NCBI RefSeq assembly: GCF_003987495.1
Contig: NZ_NGJU01000003.1
Coordinates: 96,568-160,567 of the forward strand
Direction: 5' to 3'
Length of the DNA stretch: 64,000 nucleotides
Origin: Vagococcus salmoninarum
GTDB lineage: Bacteria > Bacillota > Bacilli > Lactobacillales > Vagococcaceae
In this document: positions 8,831 through 16,425 of the stretch, piece after piece
Layout: every line of letters starts with the position of its first letter
Position numbering within the stretch: the first letter of the stretch is position 1
Notes under the pieces: model-generated
What the model was told of the DNA's origin: nothing
Database searches by the model: none
What the model saw: the letters and a program-made list of their open reading frames with translations, nothing else
Translations under genes and position numbers: made by a program

Positions 8831-11467
8831 TTATAGCCACTCTTTATTAAATTTAATGTAAATTCGTTTAGCAACTTCAGTAGTAATCATATAGGCGATT
8901 AAAATACCAATCAACCATGGCCAGTAACTAACCGGCAAGGCTGTAAAATCAAAAGCCCCACGTAAAGATGTTGTGGCAATCACTAAACCAACCACGATCG
9001 CTGCTAGACTTGAAATAATTAAAGGCCAGCTGGCACGACTTTGAATAAACGGTAATTTTTCTGTTCTAACAATGTGAACGACTAAGGTTTGACTAATCAA
9101 ACCAACTAAGAACCAACCCGCTTGGAATAACCCTTGTTCGGCAACTGTGTTAGCACCAAAGATTGTCCACATCACAACGAAAGTCATAATATCGAAAATA
9201 CTACTAACTGGTCCAATACATAACGTGAATTTTAAAAGACCGGTCGTTTCCCAAGAAACTGGTTTAATGATGTCTTCTTCATCAACATTGTCCCAAGGTG
9301 TTGTTAATTGAGCAATATCGTAAATTAAATTTTGAATTAGTAATTGAATCGAAAGCATTGGTAAAAATGGTAGAAAAGCACTCGCTACGAGGACGGAAAA
9401 GACATTCCCGAAGTTAGAACTAATTGTAATTTTAATGTATTTCATCATATTACTGAAGACTTTCCGACCTTCTAAAATACCATCTTCTAAGACGTTTAAA
9501 CTTTTCTCTAATAAGATAATCGAACTAGCATCTTTCGTTATATCCGCCGCCGTATCAACAGAAATACCGATGTCGGCTTTTCTTAATGCTGGGGCGTCAT
9601 TGATGCCGTCACCCATGAAACCAACGGTATGACCATTTTCTTGGAGTAAGTTAATAATCCGTGATTTTTGCATTGGTGACAATTTAGCAAATAAGTTAAT
9701 GTCGTCGACTTTACTACGTAACTCATCATCAGTCATTTCCGCAATTTGATTACCGATTAAGACTTGATCCACACTGATCCCAACATCATTACAGACTTTT
9801 CGGGCAACAATTTCGTTATCACCGGTTAAGACTTTAACATTCACGCCATGACCTTGTAATGAAGCAATGGCAGTGATGGCTGATTGTTTGGCTGGATCTA
9901 AGAAACCAACAAAACCGATCAAGGTCATCTCTTTTTCATCTTTAACTGAATAAACTGGCTCACTATGAACGTCTTGACGATAAGCAACAGCAATCACTCG
10001 CATCCCTTGTTCATTCATTTTAACATTGACTGCCCGCATTTCTTGGCGCAATTCATCAGTTAATTCTACTAACTCACCATTAATTTCCGCATGAGTACAG
10101 ACAGTTTCCATTTCTTCAACTGCCCCTTTAGTCACCATCAAGTGATGGCCATCGACTTCAACTGCTACAGTTAAGCGACGACGACTAAAATCAAAGGGAA
10201 TTTCATCAATTTTTTCAATTTCTTTAAAGGTGTGCTTTTCTGGAAATTCATCATAAAAATTAATTACTGCGTGGTCAATTAAGTTTTTCCACCCTGTTTG
10301 ATATTTAGAGTTTAAGTAAGCCATATTTAAAACAGCGTCACAATCTTCCCCTAAAGGATTAACATGTTCAACTAGAACGACCCGATCTTCTGTAATCGTC
10401 CCAGTTTTATCTGTACATAAAATATCCATACTGCCTAAATTTTGAATCGATGCCAGTTCTTTAACAATCACTTTCTTTTTAGAAAGAGTTAGGGCCCCTT
10501 TGGCTAAGTTACTCGTTACAATCATCGGTAACATTTCTGGCGTTAAACCAACTGCTACAGCAATTGCGAAGAAAAAGGCTTGACTCCAGTCACCTTTCGT
10601 AAAACCATTTAGCAATAAGACTACTGGGAACAACACAGCAACCATTCGTAAAAGTAATTTACTTACTTTGCTAATGCCGATATCAAAGGCGGTATCCCCA
10701 CGCTTTACCGACGCATTTTTGGCAATGTCGCCGAAGAAGGTGCCTTCCCCAGTTCTTAAAATTATGGCTCGTCCTTGACCACTTAAAACATCTGTCCCCA
10801 TAAAGACTAAATCTTCCATATCAAGGGCTGTTAAGTCATCTGACTTAATTTTTTCTTGATCAATGCCTGCTTCAACAAATTTTTCAATCGGCATCGACTC
10901 ACCAGTCAATGATGACTGATTGACGAACAAATCATTCGTCCAGATTAAGACCGCATCAGCAGGAATCATATCCCCTGTTGATAGCGAAACAATATCGCCT
11001 GGAACAACTTCATCCATGGGAATTTCTGTCGTAACCCCATCTCGGGTAATCGCACACGTATTTTCAATCATTTCTTTTAATTCAAAGCTAGCTTTTTGCG
11101 ACCGATAATCTTGAATAAAACGAATAATTACACTACACAAAATCATGACTCCCATAATAATTGCTGCTTCATAGTCACCTGTTAAGGCTGAAACGATTAA
11201 TAACAACATTAAGACGTAAACAAAAGGATCTTGAAAAGATTGAATAAATAATTTCCAAGCTGGTGTAGGACTTTGTGCTGAAATTTCATTAGGCCCAAAT
11301 TCTTCTAGCCGTTTCTCAGCATCTTCTTTGGTTAAACCGGCGGCAGAAGTGCGAAACTCCATCATTAATTCTCTTTCAGATAAGGCCGCTAATTTTTTTA
11401 ATTCTGAATCTTTCATTTCTTGACGATTATTGATTGCAATATTTTTTTTATTTGTTTTTTTATTCAT
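8831..11467 (-). CDS. mgtA: Magnesium-translocating P-type ATPase
   Basis: This 878-aa P-type ATPase of type IIIB (MgtA/MgtB) imports Mg2+ across the cytoplasmic membrane. The visible signatures are the actuator motif TGES (188-191), the phosphorylation motif DKTGT with Asp353, the membrane motif GLTPEMLPMI preceding it, and the hinge MGDGINDAP. The C-terminal cation-transporting ATPase domain has six membrane segments. The length is usual. It is transcribed alone and is preceded by an M-box Mg2+ riboswitch, an intrinsic terminator and a short leader ORF, which settles the substrate as Mg2+ far better than homology alone. AAGGAG lies seven bases before the ATG. Confidence 0.96.
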   Translation of the reverse strand: MNKKTNKKNIAINNRQEMKDSELKKLAALSERELMMEFRTSAAGLTKEDAEKRLEEFGPNEISAQSPTPAWKLFIQSFQDPFVYVLMLLLIVSALTGDYEAAIIMGVMILCSVIIRFIQDYRSQKASFELKEMIENTCAITRDGVTTEIPMDEVVPGDIVSLSTGDMIPADAVLIWTNDLFVNQSSLTGESMPIEKFVEAGIDQEKIKSDDLTALDMEDLVFMGTDVLSGQGRAIILRTGEGTFFGDIAKNASVKRGDTAFDIGISKVSKLLLRMVAVLFPVVLLLNGFTKGDWSQAFFFAIAVAVGLTPEMLPMIVTSNLAKGALTLSKKKVIVKELASIQNLGSMDILCTDKTGTITEDRVVLVEHVNPLGEDCDAVLNMAYLNSKYQTGWKNLIDHAVINFYDEFPEKHTFKEIEKIDEIPFDFSRRRLTVAVEVDGHHLMVTKGAVEEMETVCTHAEINGELVELTDELRQEMRAVNVKMNEQGMRVIAVAYRQDVHSEPVYSVKDEKEMTLIGFVGFLDPAKQSAITAIASLQGHGVNVKVLTGDNEIVARKVCNDVGISVDQVLIGNQIAEMTDDELRSKVDDINLFAKLSPMQKSRIINLLQENGHTVGFMGDGINDAPALRKADIGISVDTAADITKDASSIILLEKSLNVLEDGILEGRKVFSNMMKYIKITISSNFGNVFSVLVASAFLPFLPMLSIQLLIQNLIYDIAQLTTPWDNVDEEDIIKPVSWETTGLLKFTLCIGPVSSIFDIMTFVVMWTIFGANTVAEQGLFQAGWFLVGLISQTLVVHIVRTEKLPFIQSRASWPLIISSLAAIVVGLVIATTSLRGAFDFTALPVSYWPWLIGILIAYMITTEVAKRIYIKFNKEWL

Positions 11468-11519
11468 GGCTCTACTCCTTCTTTTCTTTAGTTGCAGAGC
11501 ACTAAGTTAGCCGGCTTTC

Positions 11520-11612
11520 TCAAACAATGTTTAAGAAGAAATGGCTACTTTGACTACTCTGCCATCGATGACTCCCTGGTTCACTCGGCTCAGCTAATCC
11601 GCTTTTTGCCAT
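11520..11612 (-). CDS. Candidate 30-aa leader peptide of mgtA
   Basis: A short ORF between the M-box terminator and mgtA, ATG at 11612 and TGA ending at 11520. GAGGGTG lies six bases before the ATG, a reasonable Shine-Dalgarno site. The peptide begins MAKSGLAEPSEPGSHRW, and acidic and proline residues alternate as EPSEP at 8-12. MgtL, the leader peptide of Salmonella mgtA, also has an early acidic/proline run (EPDP), and that run destabilises ribosomes at low Mg2+. The parallel is mine and there is no sequence homology claim. The TGA lies 52 bases before the mgtA ATG. An alternative is that the segment is only a structured spacer, since inverted repeats GAAATGGC/GCCATTTC and GCAGAG/CTCTGC lie in it. 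Confidence 0.45.
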   Translation of the reverse strand: MAKSGLAEPSEPGSHRWQSSQSSHFFLNIV

Positions 11613-11654
11613 TTCCTTCACCCTCTCATAGTTTATTAATAAAATAGTCTGAAA

Positions 11655-11692
11655 CAATAAAAAGATGCACTTCTCCACGTGAGAAGTGCATC
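11655..11692 (-). terminator. M-box expression-platform terminator
   Basis: GATGCACTTCTC (11664-11675) pairs with GAGAAGTGCATC (11681-11692) around a five-base loop, and the minus strand reads on into TTTTTATTG. It lies about 30 bases after the M-box aptamer and should form when Mg2+ is bound, stopping transcription before mgtA. Confidence 0.92.
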
Positions 11693-11715
11693 TACAATAC
11701 GTATTTATTGCAACG

Positions 11716-11880
11716 CAAAAAAGCTAATCTCATCGTCGAGTTTTAGCACTATATGGCTTAGACACAAGTGTCAGCTACATTAAGAAGAGCCTTTCTCGAC
11801 AATTCCAGTTGACCCATTGGCATCTCTCGATGTTTTTGGGCAGCAGCGTATTTCCATATAGGAGCCTCACCTAACAGATT
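11716..11880 (-). promoter_or_regulatory. M-box (ykoK-type) magnesium riboswitch
   Basis: The minus strand carries the conserved M-box blocks in order: GTTAGGTGAGGCTCCTATAT, GCTGCTGCCCAAAAACATCG, GATGCCAATGGGTCAAC, GTCGAGAAAGGCTC, TAATGTAGCTGACAC, then ATATAGTGCTAAAACTC. These are near-consensus. It binds Mg2+ in the nascent transcript and controls mgtA through the terminator just downstream. Confidence 0.96.
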
Positions 11881-11903
11881 ATTTTATTTTCTATTCACTT
11901 ACG

Positions 11904-11932
11904 ATGTTAGCCTGTAAACTTTAATTTGTCAA
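11904..11932 (-). promoter_or_regulatory. Promoter of the M-box/mgtA transcript
   Basis: Minus-strand -35 TTGACA (11927-11932) and -10 TAACAT (11904-11909) with a 17-base spacer, placing the start about 20 bases before the M-box aptamer. The segment 11933-12168 upstream is AT-rich with an AGTCACA direct repeat and poly-T/poly-A tracts, and I see no gene in it. Confidence 0.85.
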
Positions 11933-12168
11933 ATCTTTCCTGTTATAAAAAATGACAAGCACACTTCCCATTCCTTAAACTTACTGATTTATCTTGTTAT
12001 TTCACCATTTCTAAATGTATAAATATATTTTTTGGGGAGTTATCAGGACAGATATTCCTTGACTTTTTTTATTTTTTTAAAAAAATTTCTTTGCTTTGAC
12101 ATTTAAATAAGTCACAATTAGTCACAGATTAGTCCTAGATTATTTACCTATTTTTAAACAATAACTTG

Positions 12169-12174
12169 TATGAT
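12169..12174 (+). promoter_or_regulatory. Possible -10 element for the tRNA-like RNA
   Basis: TATGAT lies 21 bases before the start of the tRNA-like fold, which would leave a short 5' leader as in tRNA genes. No good -35 is visible (ACCTAT at 17 bases), so confidence is low. Confidence 0.35.
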
Positions 12175-12194
12175 AGCTTTAGTAAGTCATAATT

Positions 12195-12280
12195 CGTGGA
12201 TGAACCAAGGTGGTTTTCCCCATAAAGTAGTTAGCACACAGCTTAACTACGAGGTGTAGGTTCGAGTCCTACCTTCCACG
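12195..12280 (+). ncRNA. tRNA-like RNA with non-canonical arms
   Basis: The 3' half is a textbook T arm: GTAGG-TTCGAGT-CCTAC (12256-12272). It is followed by CTTCCACG, which pairs with CGTGGATG at 12195-12202 as an eight-base acceptor-like stem with one mismatch. Between them are a small hairpin AACC-AAGGT-GGTT (12203-12215) and a seven-base hairpin GTAGTTA/TAACTAC (12227-12250) with a ten-base loop. There is no D-arm consensus, no seven-base anticodon loop and no encoded CCA. A T run (12286-12291) follows. The overall shape is a cloverleaf, but it cannot be read as a normal tRNA. It may be a decayed tRNA or a dedicated tRNA-like RNA. Confidence 0.5.
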
Positions 12281-12293
12281 CTTAATTTTTTCC

Positions 12294-12547
12294 ATAAAAA
12301 TAGATCTAACAGGAGCAAGTTAGCGTTTATACGTTATTGATCGAGTCTCTTACGTCTGCACGATCGGTACTATGCTATGCCTGTCAGATCATATTTTCTT
12401 AATAAGGAGTTACTCAAATTCCCACTTCCTTTTCTTTTGAAATCAAATGGTTCCTTTAGAGAGTTATTTTATTTTAGTAATGCTCTCTGACAAACAGTCT
12501 TTATTTACTTGGCTGTTCTTTAAGGGAATTTCTCTGACTCCTTATAA
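12294..12547 (-). ncRNA. Candidate structured small RNA under cre control
   Basis: Read on the minus strand, a promoter at about 12552-12580 leads into about 250 bases with no ORF but strong pairing. AAGGAGT pairs with ACTCCTT and AAATTCCC with GGGAATTT, enclosing smaller hairpins (AACAG/CTGTT and AGAGAG/CTCTCT). A second domain closes with GATCTGACAGG and CCTGTTAGATC (11 pairs, one G-U) and is followed directly by TATTTTT, like an intrinsic terminator. I do not recognise a known family; 6S RNA, tmRNA, SRP RNA and T-box signatures are absent. The opposite strand would fold similarly, so the strand choice rests on the promoter and T run. Confidence 0.4.
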
Positions 12548-12551
12548 TTAA

Positions 12552-12589
12552 TTTATACCATATTTCTACTATTAAAGCAAACGCTTACA
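12552..12589 (-). promoter_or_regulatory. cre site overlapping a minus-strand promoter
   Basis: TGTAAGCGTTTGCT (minus strand, 12576-12589) matches the cre consensus TGWAARCGYTWNCW at all positions. It overlaps -35 TTGCTT, which is followed after 17 bases by -10 TATAAA. CcpA bound here would block RNA polymerase, so the transcript below should rise when preferred sugars run out. Confidence 0.65.
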
Positions 12590-12595
12590 CTTAAA

Positions 12596-12640
12596 AATTA
12601 AAAACAACTATTTGATTGATTCAAATAGTTGTTTTTAATT
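12596..12640. terminator. Bidirectional terminator after the nitroreductase gene
   Basis: A 20-base perfect stem, AATTAAAAACAACTATTTGA (12596-12615) against its complement at 12621-12640, with a five-base loop and T runs on both strands. It overlaps the stop codon of the nitroreductase gene. Confidence 0.9.
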
Positions 12641-13364
12641 AATCAATAAACTTTTGTTGTCGTAAGACTTCATCATAATCACTTAGCTTGGCATTCGCAA
12701 AGTAATCGGCAAATTTCTGACTCCAAGCTTTAGTTTCCCGCTTCTCACCGAATTTTGCCATGACTTGATCATAGCTTTCGATTAAAGCATAGTCATAACT
12801 TTGATAGCCATCGTAGTGAATGACTGCCCCCTTTGGTAAACGAGGCTTAACCTTCATTGCCACAGTTGGTTTGCCAATGGCTAAACCAAATAAGGGCAAC
12901 GTATAGGCCGGTAAATTAAGTAAGTCAATAATTGCTAGTGATTGCTTTCGAATACTACCAATTGGACAGCAGCCATAACCAAGACTTTCCGCTGCCACTA
13001 AGGCATTTTCAAAAGCTAAGGCCCCATCTGTCGTGGCAGTAATTAAGGCATCATGATTATTAGTTATTTGGTAAGGGACGTGATACTTTTGGCTAACGTG
13101 ATACGTCCGATTAAAATCAGCTATAAATAAAATAAAGACTGAAGAGTTTAAAATATGAGGATTTCCTGGATTTAAAGCAACTAACTGTTCCCTAATTTCT
13201 CGATCTTTCAGAACAATCATACTGTAAAACTGACCATTCATCCAACTTGGGGCTTGTTGTGCCGCTGCTAGTATACTAGCAAGTTCTTCAGGACTTAACT
13301 CATGACCTGCTTCAAAATCACGATAACTACGATGTTCTAACATTAAATCAATTATTTCCGTCAT
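12639..13364 (-). CDS. Nitroreductase family protein (FMN-dependent NAD(P)H oxidoreductase)
   Basis: A 241-aa member of the nitroreductase superfamily, most like the NfsA/FRP branch. It has the N-terminal HRSYRDF motif for FMN phosphate binding (residues 11-17), QQAPSWMNGQFYSMIV (about 36-51) and the ESLGYGCCPIGSIR loop near 129-142. Such enzymes reduce nitro compounds, quinones or flavins; the physiological substrate is unknown. AAGGGAGA precedes the ATG. It is downstream of the PdxR-type regulator gene on the same strand with a 55-base gap. A functional link to vitamin B6 is not supported. Confidence 0.9.
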   Translation of the reverse strand: MTEIIDLMLEHRSYRDFEAGHELSPEELASILAAAQQAPSWMNGQFYSMIVLKDREIREQLVALNPGNPHILNSSVFILFIADFNRTYHVSQKYHVPYQITNNHDALITATTDGALAFENALVAAESLGYGCCPIGSIRKQSLAIIDLLNLPAYTLPLFGLAIGKPTVAMKVKPRLPKGAVIHYDGYQSYDYALIESYDQVMAKFGEKRETKAWSQKFADYFANAKLSDYDEVLRQQKFID

Positions 13365-13419
13365 TGGCTATCTCCCTTTTCTGACTTTTACTACTTTAAC
13401 TATGACATATTTTATGAAA

Positions 13420-14844
13420 TCACGCCAACATTTGCTTTAAAACTGAGACTAAGTGACTACTTTGGTCCTCGGTTAACCGGGCAAAATTGATCCTCATCGA
13501 TTGATAATCGCCACCAAATAAGAAGCTAGGACTAATTAAAATTTTATTTTTTAGGAGCAAGTCATAATCCGTCTGCTTTAATTCTTTACTAATAACTGTC
13601 ACCCATAAAAAATATCCCCCTAAAGGTATTTCAAAAGTAAGTTTATCCCCTAATTCTGCCTCTAATAAGGCGACTAATCGATCTCGCCGTTGACATAAAG
13701 ACTGGCGTAAAGCGACTAGTTTACTTTCGTAAGTCTGATCTTGTAACGCGTAAGAGGCTAAAACTTGAGGGAAGACACTCAGACTAGCATCAATTCCTTG
13801 ATGAGCTTCGGCTAACTGTAAGACAACCCGATTAGGTGCACTTAACCAGCCAATTTTCGTTGTTCCCCCTAATATTTTTGACAAAGAACCAATGTAAATC
13901 ACATTATTAGGATCGAGTTCTTTTAATGAACTAACTGGCCTTTTTTTATCAAAGAACAATTGACCGAAAACATCATCTTCCACAATCGGAATGTGATAAC
14001 TTCCACAGAGAGCGACTAAATTTTGGCGCCTACTTTCACTCATCGTTTTCCCTGTCGGATTTTGTAAGTTGGGATTGACTAAGACTAATTTTATTTTTCG
14101 GCGAATAATTAACTCTTCTAACTCTGTCAGTTTCATCCCCTCAGAATCTAAAGGCACCCCAAAGAGACGAATCCCCGCTCCTTGGAAAAGTGATAACCCA
14201 TAGAAGGATGACGGGTCTTCAATCGCCACCCCGTCACCATTTTTTAGTAAGACATGAATAATTAGAAACAAGGCTTGCTGTGCCCCAGAAGTAATCAGTA
14301 ACTCGTCATCATTAATCATTAAGTGATTCTCCTGGGCTAACTGTTTGATAACTCCTTGACGTAGCGGTTGATAGCCACGTAGATCTTGCCGTTTTTCTTC
14401 ATTGATAAACTCTTTCCAAGAAATATTAGGTAAGTCAATACTTGGAATCAAGTCTAATGGCAGTTCACCTGTAAACCCGTCAATCAGCTCTGGATCATCG
14501 GCTGTAACTAACCCTTGCAGTTTGGCTAAGTAAGGATGACTTTCTTTTAAAGATCCTTGGGCTAAGTAAGTCCGCCAATTAGTCCGACTCCCAGTATAAA
14601 CGCCCCACTTGCCCTCATTAACTAATGTGCCACTCCCTTGTTTGCGAATAATCACTCCCATGGCTTCAAGTTCATCTAACCCATGAACAACAGTCGAGCG
14701 ATTAACTCCGAACAACGTCGCAAGCTCTCGTTCAGGTGGGAGTTTCTCCCCTGGTAATAAACGACCAGTTTTAATGTGTTCTAAGATCAATTGGACGATG
14801 CTTTGATAAATTGGTTGTTTAGGTAACCTTGTTAATTCCCACAC
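13420..14844 (-). CDS. pdxR: PdxR-type MocR regulator (GntR HTH fused to aminotransferase fold)
   Basis: This 474-aa MocR-family regulator has an N-terminal GntR winged helix (about 10-75, GEKLPPERELATLFGVNRST) and a class-I aminotransferase-like domain (about 110-474). PLP-binding features are retained: NPNLQNPTG (257-265), Asp291 in EDDVF and Lys323 in GSLSK. In PdxR proteins PLP is sensed rather than used for catalysis. The gene is divergent from pdxK and an ECF S-component gene, so the likely job is control of vitamin B6 salvage. The start is GTG at 14844 with AAGGAGGA seven bases upstream. The gene symbol rests on domain structure plus neighbourhood. Confidence 0.88.
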   Translation of the reverse strand: MWELTRLPKQPIYQSIVQLILEHIKTGRLLPGEKLPPERELATLFGVNRSTVVHGLDELEAMGVIIRKQGSGTLVNEGKWGVYTGSRTNWRTYLAQGSLKESHPYLAKLQGLVTADDPELIDGFTGELPLDLIPSIDLPNISWKEFINEEKRQDLRGYQPLRQGVIKQLAQENHLMINDDELLITSGAQQALFLIIHVLLKNGDGVAIEDPSSFYGLSLFQGAGIRLFGVPLDSEGMKLTELEELIIRRKIKLVLVNPNLQNPTGKTMSESRRQNLVALCGSYHIPIVEDDVFGQLFFDKKRPVSSLKELDPNNVIYIGSLSKILGGTTKIGWLSAPNRVVLQLAEAHQGIDASLSVFPQVLASYALQDQTYESKLVALRQSLCQRRDRLVALLEAELGDKLTFEIPLGGYFLWVTVISKELKQTDYDLLLKNKILISPSFLFGGDYQSMRINFARLTEDQSSHLVSVLKQMLA

Positions 14845-14953
14845 GGCTATTCCTCCTTCAATTAATTGGATGAGTTAAAAATAACCCAATTGGCTGTTTT
14901 TGTCAAAGACTTCCTCAGTTATGATAAAGCTATCAAGTAATTGGAGGTAAATA
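14845..14953. promoter_or_regulatory. Divergent pdxR/pdxK control region
   Basis: Plus-strand -35 TTGTCA (14900-14905) and -10 GATAAA (14923-14928), 17 bases apart, serve pdxK. Between the two genes CCAATTAATTG and CCCAATTGG copies flank the imperfect inverted repeat GAGTTA-AAAA-TAACCC (about 14872-14887), a plausible PdxR site. Confidence 0.5.
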
Positions 14954-15781
14954 ATGATTCCTAAAATAATGACAATTGCCGGCTCCGACTCAAGTGGTGG
15001 CGCAGGTATTCAAGCAGATTTAAAAACATTTCAAGAATTTGGAACTTTTGGCTTCTCAGCCATTACGAGTTTTGTGACAATGGATCCAACAGCTGGTTGG
15101 TCTCATACTGTGACTTCCCTAGATGCGGATTTAGTCGCAAAACAACTAACAACAATTTTTGCTGGGGCACCTATCCAAGCCCTAAAAACCGGTATGCTCG
15201 GTGAGATTGCTACGATCAAGTTAGCCCGTCAGTTCATCGATGAGTTTAACCAACAAAATGTCGTAGTTGACCCTGTTATGGCTTGTAAAGGAACGACTGA
15301 ATTATTACAACCTGAAAATGTGGCGACAATGGTTGAGTTCCTATTACCAGTAGCAACAATTACAACGCCTAACTTAATTGAAGCAGGGATTTTATCAGGC
15401 CTTGGGGAATTAAAATCGGTGGCAGATATGCAAGCCGCCGCAGTTAAAATTCACGCCTTAGGACCGAAAAATGTCATCGTAAAAGGTGGCAAACGACTAC
15501 CTGGCGACTTAGCCATTGATGTTTTTTACGACGGCGTTGACTTTACTTTATTAGAAAATAAAAAATACGACACCGAATATAATCACGGTGCCGGCTGCAC
15601 CTTTGCTGCGGCAATTACTGCTGGCTTAGGTCAGGGCTTAACTGTTAAAGAGGCTGTCATTCTAGCAAAAGATTTTGTGGCAGCAGCTATTCAAAATGGC
15701 CTTGAAATCAACCCATTCTTAGGCCACGTTTGGCACGGCGCTTATGGCCAAGCTAACCCTTTATTTATGAAAAAAGACTAA
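14954..15781 (+). CDS. pdxK: Pyridoxal/pyridoxine kinase, PfkB/ThiD-type
   Basis: A 275-aa ribokinase-like kinase of the ThiD/PdxK group. The N-terminal substrate loop GSDSSGGAGIQADLKTF (about 9-25) and the C-terminal catalytic anion-hole motif HGAGCTFAAAI (about 212-222) are present. Gram-positive members of this group phosphorylate pyridoxal or pyridoxine, and some also hydroxymethylpyrimidine. The neighbours, a divergent PdxR-type regulator and an ECF S-component, favour vitamin B6. TTGGAGG precedes the ATG. It is followed 26 bases later by the transporter gene. A pure thiamine role (ThiD) is the main alternative. Confidence 0.88.
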   Translation: MIPKIMTIAGSDSSGGAGIQADLKTFQEFGTFGFSAITSFVTMDPTAGWSHTVTSLDADLVAKQLTTIFAGAPIQALKTGMLGEIATIKLARQFIDEFNQQNVVVDPVMACKGTTELLQPENVATMVEFLLPVATITTPNLIEAGILSGLGELKSVADMQAAAVKIHALGPKNVIVKGGKRLPGDLAIDVFYDGVDFTLLENKKYDTEYNHGAGCTFAAAITAGLGQGLTVKEAVILAKDFVAAAIQNGLEINPFLGHVWHGAYGQANPLFMKKD

Positions 15782-15807
15782 TTATTGCTGTTCTGGAGGA
15801 ACTTACT

Positions 15808-16380
15808 ATGACAACTAAAAAAAGAATTACAACAGCTGACATCGTTTTAACTGCACTCTTTGCTACTTTAACCTTTGTCGGTACGATGATTCGCATCCCC
15901 ATGCCCGCCGCTGTTGGTGCACCCTTTATTCACTTAGGTAATTCCGTCTTACTATTAGCCGTTTTATTATTAGGCTACCGTAAAGGCGCTTTAGCCGGCG
16001 GGATGGGCTTTGCCATCTTTGACGTCCTAAATGGCTATGCTGCTGAAGCCCCTTATTTTATTTTTGAAAGTTTTATTGTTGGAGGGGTGGCAACTTTAGT
16101 CTTCATCGCTCTAGGAAGACAAGACCGACCTCTTTACAAAGTGACTGCTGTGGCAATAGCTGCTGGCTTAGCAAAACTTGCCATGACCTTTTTAAAAGGC
16201 ATTGTCAAAATGCTAATCTTAGGCGCTGACTTAAAACCAGCGATTATCGCTTCAGCAACCACCATTCCAACGTCAGTCATTAACGTTATTTCAACGATTA
16301 TTATCGTGACCCTGTTATATTATCCAGTGAAAAAAATAGTTGATACCTTTTATCAACGAACAACTCTTAATTTTAAATAA
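15808..16380 (+). CDS. ECF transporter S-component, probable vitamin B6 or HMP binding
   Basis: This 190-aa membrane protein has about six hydrophobic segments and no ATPase. Length and layout match S-components of energy-coupling factor transporters, which bind a vitamin and dock on a shared EcfAAT module encoded elsewhere. The N-terminal segment with TADIVLTALFATLTFVGTMI is typical. Co-transcription with pdxK and the divergent PdxR-type gene point to pyridoxine/pyridoxal uptake (PdxU-like). Hydroxymethylpyrimidine is the alternative. TGGAGGAA precedes the ATG. Confidence 0.85.
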   Translation: MTTKKRITTADIVLTALFATLTFVGTMIRIPMPAAVGAPFIHLGNSVLLLAVLLLGYRKGALAGGMGFAIFDVLNGYAAEAPYFIFESFIVGGVATLVFIALGRQDRPLYKVTAVAIAAGLAKLAMTFLKGIVKMLILGADLKPAIIASATTIPTSVINVISTIIIVTLLYYPVKKIVDTFYQRTTLNFK

Positions 16381-16425
16381 AAAAGTTTCGCTTCTTTTAA
16401 TAACTAAAGAAGCGAAACTTTTTTT
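16379..16425. terminator. Bidirectional terminator between the ECF gene and the HAAS gene
   Basis: A 19-base stem, AAAAAAGTTTCGCTTCTTT (16379-16397) against AAAGAAGCGAAACTTTTTT (16406-16424), with T runs on both strands. It serves both convergent genes. Confidence 0.92.

Noticed and set aside
12196-12280. A standard tRNA gene
   Set aside because: The T arm fits, but no seven-base anticodon loop or D-arm consensus can be drawn, so no isotype can be assigned.
12301-12400. T-box or known riboswitch in the inverted-repeat region
   Set aside because: No T-box AGGGTGG-type motif and no aptamer consensus is present.
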